The translations under genes were made by a program, and so were the position numbers. From Anisakis pegreffii (taxonomy: Eukaryota > Nematoda > Chromadorea > Rhabditida > Anisakidae), in assembly GCA_035041965.1 (NCBI GenBank), contig JAPYMA010000974.1, positions 24,532-88,531 on the forward strand: a DNA stretch of 64,000 nt, in the 5' to 3' direction. The notes under the pieces are model-generated. The model was not told the origin of the DNA. It searched no databases and worked only from the letters and a program-made list of their open reading frames with translations. This document shows, in pieces, positions 12,601 through 26,500 of this stretch. Positions within the stretch are counted from its first letter, which is position 1. Each line of letters opens with the position of its first letter.

Positions 12601-15600
12601 CCTGACAGACTATTCAGTGCGCAAATGGTTGCCACTACATATAGGTTTCCTCTTCTTGGGTCATTTCTATAAAATTGTCACGAAATCTGCCGTCACAATC
12701 ATCCTAAGATTCCTTGATTTTCATTTTATATTTCATCATTCCGTCTGTTACATGTCAAAATCTTCAGCTCTTTCACGCCACCGAGTATTTTCTGGATTGG
12801 TTTTCCAGTTGTATCTGATGTTATGCGTGGAAATAATGAATTCATACAGGGGGGAGGGGGGTATCGTGAAAAAGGAACTGCTGTGTTCTCAAGTGCGATG
12901 AAGAGGCGATTGGCTAATGTACCGTTTAAACACACAATATTCAACAACAATGAATGTAACGAGCAATTTAGCAGATATAATACATGAAAGATGCAAAATA
13001 GATTATGTGATGATATACATTACAATAAGTCTACAATTTTAATACCATCGTGAATAAGATAAAGTGCATTGGTCAATTGGACTAAAGAATCAATTATGAG
13101 ATAATCGTGAATAAGATAGTTCACGATAGGGGGAGTAATGACCGCCTGCCAGGCCATTAAAGGGAGTAAGAAGCTTACAAGTGTGAGAACCACCGGTTTG
13201 AACTGATCATGCATAATTGATATTGATAACAATTTAAAAAATTCTGTTGAAACATTCGCCGCTTAATTCATACTTGTTCGGTGCTTGTTTGTTCTTTGAT
13301 TATTTGGTGTTCATTCCGTTTTTCCCATTTCCTTTTTGCTGTTCGGTGCATTGTTGTGTTCAATGCTTCTGTTCGGTGCTTTTTCTGTTATTTGCTGTTT
13401 GTTCTGTTAGTCATTGTTTTTATCCTTATTTTTCGCATTCTTGTTTCTATCGTCTTGAATGTTTTTTGAATATTTTTTTTCAATAAATTTTGTCACATAA
13501 ATATGTTTTGATATTTTTTCAATGAAAGCTATCGTATAAATTGGAACAAGTGACATTCTAAGGTTTTCGAATTGTATTAACATGTTCTTTAAAGTCGGGG
13601 GTCGGGAGCGCACTCTCATTAAATAAAGATTTCGTTTTCCTTCCAAAAGTGCACATTGGGAGGGACAATTTTATTGAAAAATAAGTTGAAATGCTCCTCG
13701 TCCTCTCCCACGGGAGCAAAGATTTTAGCAAATTATTCTTACTGTCTCACAACAATTATTGTTCTTACATAGTTACTGTTACTGGTAATAAACATCAGAG
13801 CGTTTTGTTGTAATCCATTATTTAAATAATATCGGATAACAATAAATAGATTAAAAAGAGACGTGAATTGCAGTAGGAACACTTGATAGACCAGGAACCC
13901 ATGAAATTTACACTCTATTTGTTTGAATAGAAGTTAATGTCTTTATTATATGGAACATATAATTAGCAATATGAAAATGAAATTCACAATTACATTTATT
14001 GCCATGCAGCTTTGCAAAGGTTGCTCTAATGAAGTAAGCATCAAATCGTCCACATCACAAGTAAAGTTCTTGCTTATAATTTCTGTGCTAACCGTTCGCA
14101 GCTGACGTTATAGCTCAGTAGAATGACAGATGTCTCACCTGATATCTCCACATGAGCTAAAATGATGTGCTGATATTGTGCACTGCAATTGCCTGACAAC
14201 ATCAGTGTATGTGTAAACTGCATGTGAGGCTTACATATTAATCAATAAATTCATCCCGTAAATGAATCAATCGGGCATGTGCCACTCTACTCGGCTTTGA
14301 TGATTTACTTATTCAGGAATTCAGTCGAATCCCATCGGATGGAGTCGAGTTGCGTGCGTATTTGTCGCAAGCGTGTTTGGCATCATCACGTCAAAATTGC
14401 TTACTTAACCATAAGCTGGATGCATTTGAGACACTACACTCACTTCCACGCATGTGTCATCTAGGCAGTCAGCCTCTTCTCGAGAGCAGATAAGGTCGTT
14501 AGGCTGATTCATTCAGCAGCAAACCTTTTGGTTATTCTTCCATTTTTGATCGAGTCAAACAATTGTTGTCTTGATTATCGCTTTACTGGAGAGAAAATAA
14601 TAATATTTATTTGTTGTTTGATTGTGGGAAGCATTTTTTGCAGAAATGTATATCATCAAATTCAATTCACGCTTCGCCGGTGTTATTTGAGTTGACGATC
14701 GATAAAAACACGTCATGCGCTTTATTGATCATTGTAATGCTTACATCCAACATTCCATTCTCGTCATGCGATTATTGCACATTTGTATTATTGCTTTGGC
14801 TGAAATTCATATCAGAGCATGATGCTTATTTCAGCGTATTCGTTTCGCATATGCACAGGCAAACTAAAATTGAATTTAATAAGTTGAAAATAAATCTAAA
14901 ACGGACCCAGATATAATGTTGCTTAGCGAATTCTGTACTTTTTTCTGTTTTTAATTTAAGCACAATGAAAAAAGTATGTGCTGAAGATTAAATTTGGAAA
15001 TATTTTTTTACTTCATCCAGAAGGTTTCACTCTCACTGTTTCAAGCTAACATCTGCAGTAAAAATTGTTGGTGTACGTATAATGAGCGCAAAACTCGAAA
15101 TTTAGCATTACATATTAATTTTATTATTCTTAGTTCTATTATCATTATTAGATGCGTAGTATCGGTTATCGCTGCCTTTCAGCTATGATCCAGTTCTGCT
15201 AATATCAACCTGAAAACATGGCATACATCGGTTCTTGTATTTGCTGAAAGCAACAGAACCAGTGAGAATACTTCCTTGCATAAATGCATGTCCTTTTCTC
15301 GATAGCATACAGTTGCATTCTCTCGAACCTTTCAAACATCCATATCTGTCTTTTTTGAGCTGTCATATCTGTCTATATTTGTTCAATTTTGATCGCTGAT
15401 TTCCGTCGCAATTCACTCAAATGAATTTGTATTCCTTTCATTATGATTCTTAATTAAAGACATATAAATATGTATTTTTATTTCAAACTTTTCACTTCAC
15501 ATGTAAATTTCTAATGTGAGTTCCTAATTTTCAAACCGTTTTGTGCCAAAAATTCATCAGAAAAATTTATTCAAATCCAAACTTTGTCTAGTTTTACAGC

Positions 15601-17521
15601 CGTGAAATTTTTACAACTTTTTCTGTGTACTTGCTTCATTGGAAGTGTAAGTAATCGTATTCTCAAATTTATATACTCACAACGAAGAGTTGAGAAAAAA
15701 AAGCTTAAAAATTGAACCTTTAACCAATTTTATAAATTGTATTCCACCATGCATGCAGTTCACTTATCACGATTGTCACGGATGTTCATTACATAACAAG
15801 GTTTGTCAGCAAACGAAATGTTAATTTACTGACAATGAGTATAAGGAAATAAAAATTAGTGTTTTTAGGCTTCCGTGTTGCTGTGCAAGTATTTTTATAG
15901 ATAAAGCATAACACATGCGTAATTTCACTTGAATTTCGCAAATTGGAGTAAAGTTTTTTTTATGAAAGAACCTCCACTGGTTGCTCAATTAAAATAAAAT
16001 GATGCTGTAAAAGAGTTAAGTACACTTGGAAAATAGCTGGAATATGATGAATGGCATATGCTCATATGATTATTCAGAGGCATAGCTTGTAGCTGAATGA
16101 ATACGTGAAGCTGATAAATGACGTTATGTTTTCATTGAAAATTTTGGGATCATTTCGATGTCAGATGGATAGAAAAAGAAGCTGTATTTTATGCTTGCTC
16201 CTAATTTACAGATTTCAGGTTAATGGTAATCGTTGATGGCAAAGTATAAAAAAGGTGAGCGTTATGAATTAATTAAATGGTGCCTTTGTATTGAATTTGG
16301 GCGGAAGTGTGGCTTGAGAAGTAATCAATTGATGAAGAAATTCATCTTCACAGTGGATTACACTAGGCAACAAATTTTAACATTTTTTGTTACAAATGGG
16401 TGAACTGCTGATTTTCACTGAACTGATGATGCTGATTTCAGATTGATGGCTAAACTTTATGAAGAGTCCGACCAGATTTTATGCAACTGAAAACCCCTAT
16501 TTTTCGCTTTTTTCTTCGCCTACTTATATTATAAAAGCAGTATGAGCTGATTTTCTGGGTGACTTCTTATGTTGGGCATACTTAAATAATGCTCACATGT
16601 TTTTGCTCCTTTTTTTCCTGGCTTGAGACAGACAATGGTGCTCCGTTGGTGGTGTTAGCACTGCCGTGCCTTATCATTTACCTAAAGCGATTCCTCTTCT
16701 CAAGTGAATCTTTGGTGTCTTCTCTTCCTTAGCTATTTGCAGGACGTAGAGCTCTCCCTATGCAGGAAGTAACAATAATCTGCCGTCATATTCGGGTTGA
16801 AATTACTTTGATATCTGTTTCCCATAATGGAGATTTGTTGGTGGAAACATTCAGCATGTTCGTCGCTTACAGCTCCAAGATTGGATGCGAAGAAGCCAAC
16901 ATGAGAGTGTTAAAGAACGTATTTTCAAAGAAGTTATGCGTCCCACTCGTTCATTAGATCCAAACATGTTTTCTGTACGTCCACAGTGGTTTCTAACTGC
17001 AATTTTTTCCTGCACCCAGTAAGTTAGATGGAAACGATGAGTTTGAACGATACTGTTGATCTGTAATCCACTGAAAACTTTTGCTTCTAGGTTAGCATCT
17101 GTCAATATTCCCTTGAATTCATCCTTGAAATGTTTAAAGCCTTGATAACTCATACTCTTCTCAATTATTCTTCATCAGGCCAAGTTCAGTACGAAGTAAT
17201 GGAAGGAGTATCTGTAAGGATCGATAATTGCTGGGTGCTTCACGTTGTATTTATCAGCAACATACTCATTTCTCATGTTTTTTTGTGATACTAATACAAA
17301 AAAAACTTTGAAACCACAACAATTGTCCATTTGTGTTTTGAACAAAATCTGGAAGTAACAGAATGAATCTAACTATAGATTTGAAATCAGCATACCAAAA
17401 TTAGCTAGAAACCCCTATTTATTCTTCTTCTACAAAATCTTTGTTGCCTAGTGTCATAGGAGAAATAATTTGATGAACTTTTTTTTTCTATTTTGGAGAC
17501 TATCGAGTAAAAGACTCCAAA
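9621..17521. other. Intergenic region between divergent CAMTA and SGSM3
   Basis: About 7.9 kb that must hold the promoters of both flanking genes, which are transcribed away from each other. No family motif was recognised. Two open stretches have coding-like composition: 10356-10679 plus (107 codons, Lys/Glu/Asn-rich) and 11728-11961 plus (77 codons, containing NWWIKIGVVIAIDTD). Neither joins to other exons, so they are left as unsupported. A partial MITE copy lies at about 13129-13200. A run of G (ggggggaggggg) is near 12850. Nothing else stands out. Confidence 0.5.
13129..13200. mobile_element. Partial copy of a short MITE family
   Basis: This matches the right half of the element at 40553-40674: both carry gcctgcca, then cattaaa, a G-rich stretch and tgagaaccac near the end. 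The left terminus is missing or too diverged to see. The ending TGAGAACCAC resembles termini common in hAT-type transposons. Confidence 0.5.
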
Positions 17522-20500
17522 ATGGCTGCAAAATTATTTTTAGGAAAGGAGGCAAAATATGCAGAATGTATTGAAGATGAAGGTGATGTAAGATATGGCA
17601 ATGCTCAGCAAACACTCGTAAATGAGCCAGATATCGCTGTTCATCAGTCTACATTCGATATATCCGATCATCCCTTCTCTGCCATCAATTCTGCTCTTCT
17701 TCCCGATTCATTTGATGACGCTAAAGAAATGTATTTTTAACATTCGTCCATTGCAATTTTGTCGAGCAGCATTGTTTTTAGAACAGTACCAGTTATCAGT
17801 AAAAATACTTTCTGTGATTATTGCACTCATTCTCTCTGATACAAAATTGTCTTTTCGGAACAAACGTTTACAATGAACTGCTGAAAGGTACTGAAATGAG
17901 AGTTATTAATGACTCGTTCGGAAAACAAATAAATCAACAACAAAAATAGAGGAATCACCGACTTGTAATGGAATCGCTGAAAACAAACAAACAAATCTTT
18001 TCGTTGTATTTAAGTGGAAATCATTTATATTTCTTGGCCAGTAGTCTGCTTATATGACCAATACCTTGCGTTCTTTCTTTAAACATTTACAAAAATCTTG
18101 TGCAGTAGAAGTTTGCTTGGATTTGTTCATTATTACATGCTATTTTTGAACGGTGAGACATGAGGAGACCGAAATGTTCAATTTTCAAGGAATTCATTGA
18201 TTTGAAATGTAGCACGAAATGCACATGCATTTAGGTAGATGAATTCGGTCAGCAATGAATACATTATGTTGACTGAATTTTTCACTGTTTTATTTCCAGC
18301 GCGTCGTCAATGCTTAATGATATTTGTATCAAAACATGTACCAGTTGATTCACCGTTTACTTCATTTCACTGAATAATCTCTGACTTATTTTTTCTTGGG
18401 AAACAAATGTCTGTGACAGTTTATGTTTGTCAATTTTTTCCATACATGGTTCTTTAGCAGCTTTATATAGCTTCCATCACAATATAGCCATGTGCCCAAT
18501 GTCAGATAGAATTTTTACAAATTCCGAGGCGCATCGGGCAAACAATTAGGCCCCATTTGTATGGAAAAGAAGAACACTTCAGACAAATCATTACAGATTC
18601 GATCAGTTTGGTTTCCGTATCGATGAAGAATCAATCGTCGATCTATCGAAACCCATCGAAACATCACAAGATCGGTGAATTATTTTGATTTCAGACTCAG
18701 TATTCATGAGTCCCATTAGATGAGATGATCAATCAGTAACCTTTAATCACTTTGTGGCTACACCGGCTCATTTTTTATCCATCATAATACTTTAGGAACT
18801 CTTCCTCTTTTTTTTCTGACCTGAGTATCGATAAATAAAATCGCCAAAAAAAAAATCTAAAAATCGGTAAAGGGTCATGAAAGAGTGTCACATGTCGATC
18901 ATTGCAAGCGGCTGATGTCGTCTTGAGTTCGTACCTTAGATTCATTGGAATGCTCGCTCACCTGAATGCAATTAAAGCACTGATCATGTCTGTTTTAATA
19001 TTTGAAGAATGCGCTGGATAGCTCATATCGAGTTTGCTCACGAAGATATTTCGGAGGAACTGACATGGTCAAAGGTGGAAATTGATCGTTTGAGAAATGA
19101 AAAAACGACCGAATTACTTCGAAATATTGGTATTCCACATTCATTACGTCCATTTCTTTGGCCACGTTTTTGCGGTGCAACAGCCAAGAAGAATGCTAGT
19201 TCATTCACTTACGAAAATGTTGTAAAACAGAGTGAAAAAGATAAGCCGTCTATTGGCGCCCAAATCGAAAAGGATCTTTTGAGGTTCGTCCTGCTCATGT
19301 TTCTGTATGCTTTTTTTATCTTCATAGTTTTTCTCTAAATTGGTCATTGAAACGTTTGTTTGCAATTCACCTTCAACTGATCCGAAAAGTTACACTTCGC
19401 AATTAGCTTTGAATTTCATCGAACATTTCATGTTGATTAAAAAACTCAGATATTGTTTCTGATGACGAGAAGCAAAAAAGGCAATCAACAAATGAAGATT
19501 GTAAGAACAATGAATTGTTCATTTAATCATACGACCAAATTTTAAGCAATAATGCTGCCGTAAAGATACGTACGACTCATGGTAGGCGTATGAGTCGTGT
19601 AGTGGCGCACTTACGAGGGAAGGTCACGAACTTACCCCAACGTTTCGGGGTGAGATGCATATCATTTTGTAGGGCTCGTATAGCTGATTACGAATATGCA
19701 AATATTTTTTGCGGCAGACAAGCGGGACGGAAGATATGGCGGGGAAAAGATTTTCAGTGTATTGAAGTGAGATTCTGAATTAGCATTTCGCAGCGGCGGC
19801 TTGGCCTGGTGGGTAGTGTGCTAGCACGAGGATTGGATGCTTGGTAGTTCTGTTCCGCACGCTGCCGAAATTTTTTTCTCTTACATTATTCCTAACATAT
19901 TCAAGTAGTCGTAATATTCTGCAACTTCACTCCCCACAACTTTTTCAAGTTGTGGGGATGCTTCCAATTTTTATTTTTTGTTTTTTTTTAAAGTTTGATA
20001 TTTTTTGTTTTCCATATCTGATCATAATGGATGTGTCTGTTTACAACAAAATGATCGAAACATAGACGTAGGTTACAATAAGAACATTTTACAAAGGATA
20101 ACTGATCACAACGATCTATATCACAATCTTGAGTCACTTGTTGAGGGAAACACACTTGGACTGGCGTTTCAAATTGATCAGGATGCTGTTGGACATATCC
20201 GCACGCGTACCAAGAGTACCTGTTGAAATCCCGAAACTTCGGATTGCAGAACTGGTTGAAAACCACTTCCAAAATACGCAAAATATTTTCACGCCGATAG
20301 ATCATGAAGTCAATATCGTGAATAATAACATACGAGTGAATCTTGCGGATGAATGCTTTAAATATCCGAAAGAAATATCTGTCGAGCGGTTGGATATCTG
20401 CTGTAACCTACGTCTATGTTTCGATCATTTTGTTGTAAACAGACACATCCATTATGATCAGATATGGAAAACAAAAAATATCAAACTTTGAAAAAAAACA

Positions 20501-23500
20501 AAAAATAAAAATTGGAAGCATCCCCACAACTTGAAAAAGTTGTGGGGAGTGAAGTTGCAGAATATTACGACTACTTGAATATGTTAGGAATAATGTAAGA
20601 GAAAAAAATTTCGGCAGCGTGCGGAACAGAACTACCAAGCATCCAATCCTCGTGCTAGCACACTACCCACCAGGCCAAGCCGCCGCTGCGAAATGCTAAT
20701 TCAGAATCTCACTTCAATACACTGAAAATCTTTTCCCCGCCATATCTTCCGTCCCGCTTGTCTGCCGCAAAAAATATTTGCATATTCGTAATCAGCTATA
20801 CGAGCCCTACAAAATGATATGCATCTCACCCCGAAACGTTGGGGTAAGTTCGTGACCTTCCCTTGTTAGAAAAAAATTGCGGGACAGTGACTTGCAATTA
20901 TACTAACAGACTTGAAAGTTTAATGCAGATGTTTGTAAAGCCAACGTGAAAGCAAAGATGCTGCTCAATTCTGCATATTTTACAATATACCCCTTTGTGC
21001 ACTTCAGAATATGCTAATCAAATGAAGCCATTCATATAAAAATTTTAAAATTCATTCAAATTTGTGCAGAAAATCAGAAATCCAGCAATTTTTTACCGCC
21101 TCCTACCTTTTTTAATCTATACACTTCCCTTCAAAAATCTCTATGTCATAGCGTGAATTAAGCACATATTAATTTGAAGAAGACACTTCACATTCTCATT
21201 CATCGACCTGTTTCTCCGTTTTCTGACCGTCGCTCATATTAGGAATCATATCAACCAAAAATTTCTCCATCCTTCCGTTCGCGAGAAAGCCTTCATTTGG
21301 AGTTTCTAAAATCCTAGCTTTTTCACCCTTGCTTGTATAGGAAAGTAGTCATCGATTCGTTTCATAATCGCAAAGTAGACTAGATTAGTGATGGCATTCG
21401 ACCGACGGTCGATCAGAAAAATACGACAAATTTCGGTCGGAATTTCGACATTCGAATCCCGACCAAACAATTTGGAAGGCCAGTCGGAACTCCGAATGTC
21501 GCAATGTTGAAATATGATTTCCGTGGGGCTCTAACCGAACAATTTTGACAGTCGGTCAAAAATCTGACATTGAGATTCCGATCGACATGAAATTTCGCTC
21601 GCTTGCCATCGCTAGCCTAGACTATAAGACAAACAGATTTTTGATAGATTACTTGTATGGAATATTCACAACGATTAATTCCAGTGACGATCGAGTATTG
21701 CTAGAACTATGTGGACGTGTGAATCTATAATACGAGATCATAAGAAATGATACACCGATAAGAAGTGGGGGAATTGTAATCCGTCTCCTTCCGCCCGCTT
21801 AATCTATGTTCTTAGAACATCGGAGGCGAGGGTATTCATTTTTCTAGTCCCCCTTTAAACGTCACTGGTACCGTGAGTGCTATCCTAGCGATGGGATTAT
21901 TGCTAAAACGTTGGTCTTATGAATAATAGAATAAATGCTATATTTGTCTTACTAACATTATTTGTTTATTGCGTTTTTTTGCTAAACATTTAAATAAGCA
22001 TCTCAAATGGATCGCAAGCATTGCGTTTAATAAAAGAAGTAAACTTCTTTAAAATCAACATTAATAGTTTACTGTGAAAGAGGGTTGGTCGACACTTCGC
22101 GCTTTCCCAGTTGACCATGTCAAGATTCACTTCGAATTAATCTCTTAAACGTGTTTCCATTAATAGGCCACATACAACAAACCTATCGCCTAGCAATCTC
22201 TTTTAAAGCTAAATATTTAGTATGAATCGGTTGCACAAGCCGTTCAACGTGCTGTGTGAATTTTTTGCGTGAGCCCTTCGTGGAAATTCCTCGAATTTTC
22301 ACAGCCTGTATTCTTACCAGAATGAATCTCTTCTAATGATTTCATTCAACGCAATTCAGGACGTTACCAAACAATATTTGTTTTTGGCAAGAAAATAGCA
22401 AAGGAATTGAGTCACTTCGCCGACTTCTTCGATCGGTTGCTTATATGTATCCGGATATAGGCTATTGTCAGGGCATGGGAGTTATTGTTGCATCACTACT
22501 CTTATTTTGCTCGGAAGAAACAACATTCTGGATGATGGCATCGCTGGTTGAAGACATCTTTCCGGCGAATTACTACAGCCGATCGCTTCTCGGTTTACAG
22601 GTGATTTACTTCGAATAAAGATAAAATCATTGAAATTCATCGTGATTCGTTACGAAGAAGCGTAACGGCATGGTCAAGTGATAGTCTCTTTCAGAGACTA
22701 TTCATTCTTTCAATTTTGTTTCGTTTCTTAAACCCAATTAAAAGTACCCTACTCTTGGTAATCTATTTTGCCCAAAGAAATCCTTTTTGTAATACTCGCA
22801 AGTTCTCACAGTAAGTAGTTTTCTGATTTTGCGACGAATTAGCCAAATTCAGTCTAGGAACATTTTAATCTCATGCTGAATTGCATTGTTTCAGAGAACC
22901 TTCGATGCATTCCAAACTGGATGCTCCAAAAAAGAAAATTTATAGTACAAAGTGATGTTTTTTGGATATTTTATGAATCAAATACAGAGCCGAATTGTAA
23001 GAATTTTGCAAATTAGAATTTTACTTGGAGCCATAGAATGTTTTAGGCTGATGAACGTGTTGCTCGACAACTGATGAGTGTTCACCTACCTGAAGTTGAT
23101 CGTTTATTGAAGCAGAACGATGTTGAAATGTCGCTGATCAGTGTCAATTGGCTACTCACTGCATTTGCATCTGTTTTTCCGATGAAAATTCTTCTCAGGG
23201 TGTGGGACTTCCTTTTCGTCAATGGAGGTGTCACCATTTTTCGGGTAATTGTACAAATTTTTTCTCACCAGCAGATCAGCTTCCAAAGAGTGTAAGTTGG
23301 GTTGACAATTTTTTTCCAGTTGCGGGATTCTCAACATTTCACCCACCAAATAGATGCTTTTCATTCCAAAACAGTCTGTGTGGATGATCATTTTATATAT
23401 CAGTCTGAAAGTTCCTCAGTTCAGTTTATTTCTTCGACTGATTGTGAGACGTCTCGTGCGCGATTCTCGCATTTCGAAATTTCCAAGGTCCTAGCTACCT

Positions 23501-26500
23501 TAAAAGATGCCTTTTAGTCTAGAAACAGCATATGCGAAGTATCTCTCACGAAAACAATCTAAAAGTTCGCTGGGTCAAATCATTCTTCTTTTTGAGGCAT
23601 CTAATCCCATAATATAGATGGTGTGACCTTACAGACTAATCTTTTTTTACGAACCTTTACAGAGGTTGCTTTTAGTCAAGATGAAATCATTTTGGAATGT
23701 TTAACGGAGAAACTTCCGAAATTCATGCATCATCCTGGGCGATAAAAAAAATACAACCCAGTAACCATTCAAAAAAATTTTGCGAGCGAGAAATTTTACA
23801 TGGCTTGTTTATCTACCAAAAGACACCTTTTCGAAGGGTGGTGACTGCAGTTTGCAGAATTTCGTTTTTTTTCCGAGGCAAATAATTGTCACTCTAATGC
23901 ATATTCCATCCATTCAATCATCAGTCCATCGGGAAGTTGACATTTTTTTCATAGCTACTTCTTTATTCGAACGTTTCTCCAAAAAACATCATCGAATTTG
24001 AACGAAATGCTAAATAAATAGTTCAAAAATGTTTCGAGTGAAACAGTTTATCTGGAAAGTGCTGGAATCACTTATAATTTTATAGCAATTTAAGCAGCAG
24101 TTCCTAACATTTCAAATGAAAAATTATTCAGATTATGATCTCAATGATAAAAATACGTGAAGATGATCTACTGGAATTGAATGGATCTGAGAATGCATCT
24201 GCCGATCTCTTCAATGCATTAGCTGAAATTCCATCTCATATAACAGATGCTGGTGCGTTAATACGATTGTTTTGTTTGAAAATTTCCCCTTGCAACATTC
24301 AAATATTGACGACGTTCGAACAAAACACCAACATCGATATCATTTCTGGTCATTGCTGAAAGACGTCAAGATTATGTCCTTCCTGTGCTGTAAATATGAT
24401 TGCACAAAAGGGATTGTTCAAACCACTGCTATAGGCGTAACTATTTGATGAATAATGCAGTTTGTGAAAAGTAAGAATGCATTAGTGATTTTGTTACACA
24501 ACTCTTTCCGAAATGTATAGCACAGTTTCCAGCACTTTGCAATCTCAAAACTTAGTCCGCAGTTTTCTTGCAAACAACAAATTTGTCTCAAAAATGTTGC
24601 TGATGGATCTCGTAGATGTTTTATCTAACTCATGTTCAATCCCTGGTGAATATGAAGGTTTATGATTAATTTAGAACATCTTATCGAAGTGTGTATATCA
24701 TTCGAATTTGCAATTACACCGGAACTCATCGAAAGTTCAAGACGTCGACAGCAAGCCGTTTTATTGGCGGATCAAGGCCTCATTATTGATCCAAATAGAA
24801 ACACCAACCTACCAAAACAAAGAATCCAACGAAGAAAATTGGTGCGGTCGAAGAGCCTCGTCCAACAAATATTCGCTGTCACAAAAGAGCAGGTATGACT
24901 TCTCAATGATCAAATTTCTTATTGGGCGGATAAGAACTGAAATCTAACGTGCTTCAATGAAGTGACATTCCTATGTGTGGCCAAATGTTATGATGCAATT
25001 GGATCGGGGTCCCGTGAGGATCCACGAGGTTTCGGGTGTCCAAAAAACTACAGGTATGACTTCTTAATGAAGACCTTGAGCCTAATTTCGCGCCCGACCC
25101 AACCCTAATTGAGACCAATGTGATGTCCCTCATCGGTAAACGATGGCTGCATAATGGTAAGTCATTTGAATGGGTTAAGCGCGGTGAATGCGAAAATATT
25201 GAGCGGATGATTTGTTTCGCTTGAATGAAACGCTCAAATGCTAAACAAAAAGTATCGGACGAAGCGGTGAGTAAGAATAAGACCGATGGTGCGAGTGGAT
25301 TTGCATTGTAAATAGATACGTACATTTGGTAGAGCTGTATTCATAATCATATGCAATTAAACAGCTGTAATCGTTAGATGACACTGCTCAGTGACAACAT
25401 TCGTGCTATAAGCGAATGAAGTGCATTCTGCATTTTCACAGCATCTGTACAATGTTCTTTTCTTTTTCAAGCACAATTGATCGTCTTCTAGCTGAATTCA
25501 TCATTTCTTTCGTTGAAGCCGAATTCATTCAGTAAATAGTTATCATCGTTTAATGATTTCATTGCTCGCCAACTTCATCAATTCCTTTTACTATGTAGTT
25601 TAACGTAGTAAAAGGAATTGATGAGATTAGCGAGCAATTAATTGTTTTCTTTCTCGAAAAACGATATTTTCTCATTTCGATACATTCAATGGTGGTTTCG
25701 TTCATGCTGTTTCTCAATCACATTGCAAACGATAGGCACTTTTGAAGGCAAGAATAAAATATCTGTATTACAGGATTTTAGATTGTTTTAATTCACACTT
25801 GTTGGTAATTGTCACCACAGTAAAGAGTTCATATAAACGTAAATACCGTATTCGAAAACGGGTGCTTTCAATTAGGAATCATATGCTCTTTTTGGAGTCT
25901 AAGAATATTCCGAGAGTACCGCAACTGAAGGCTACTTAAAAAATGATCATGCCGCCGAATCAGCAGACCATGGAGAAGAGAATTGTGGATGTTAATGTAT
26001 ACCTAAAAATCTCATTCATTCATTCAGTCATCATCGATTTTTTAAAACAACACACAAATTTCAGCTGTTGTTTATGGCTTAGCAGATTGCATACCAAAGC
26101 ACAAGTCAGCACATTTAAACGAAGCAACATAAAACTTCAGGGTGAAGAGAACGACCCGAAAATGAAAAACGTGCGTCAAACGGAACTGATTGTCGATTTG
26201 CGAGATGCTGTCTTACAACTTTGTCGGCATTTCATCAACTGTGACGAGTCTTTTGCGAGCACAGTGAATTTGCAGGTTCTTTTTGAAATTGCGTCATATG
26301 AGCTAGATAATGTACGGCAGTAAGCATGAGCGCATTATTTCATTGACCATCAATGATGCTATATTGTTTTGTGGTAATTAATTCCGTAGTGGTAATTAAT
26401 TAAGATTATTTTTGCTGAAATATTACCTGCATTTGAGTGTTTATTGCACATTGCGTACTCGTTAGCAGTGGCTTCTACCTTTTTAATTTGAGAAAAAAAA

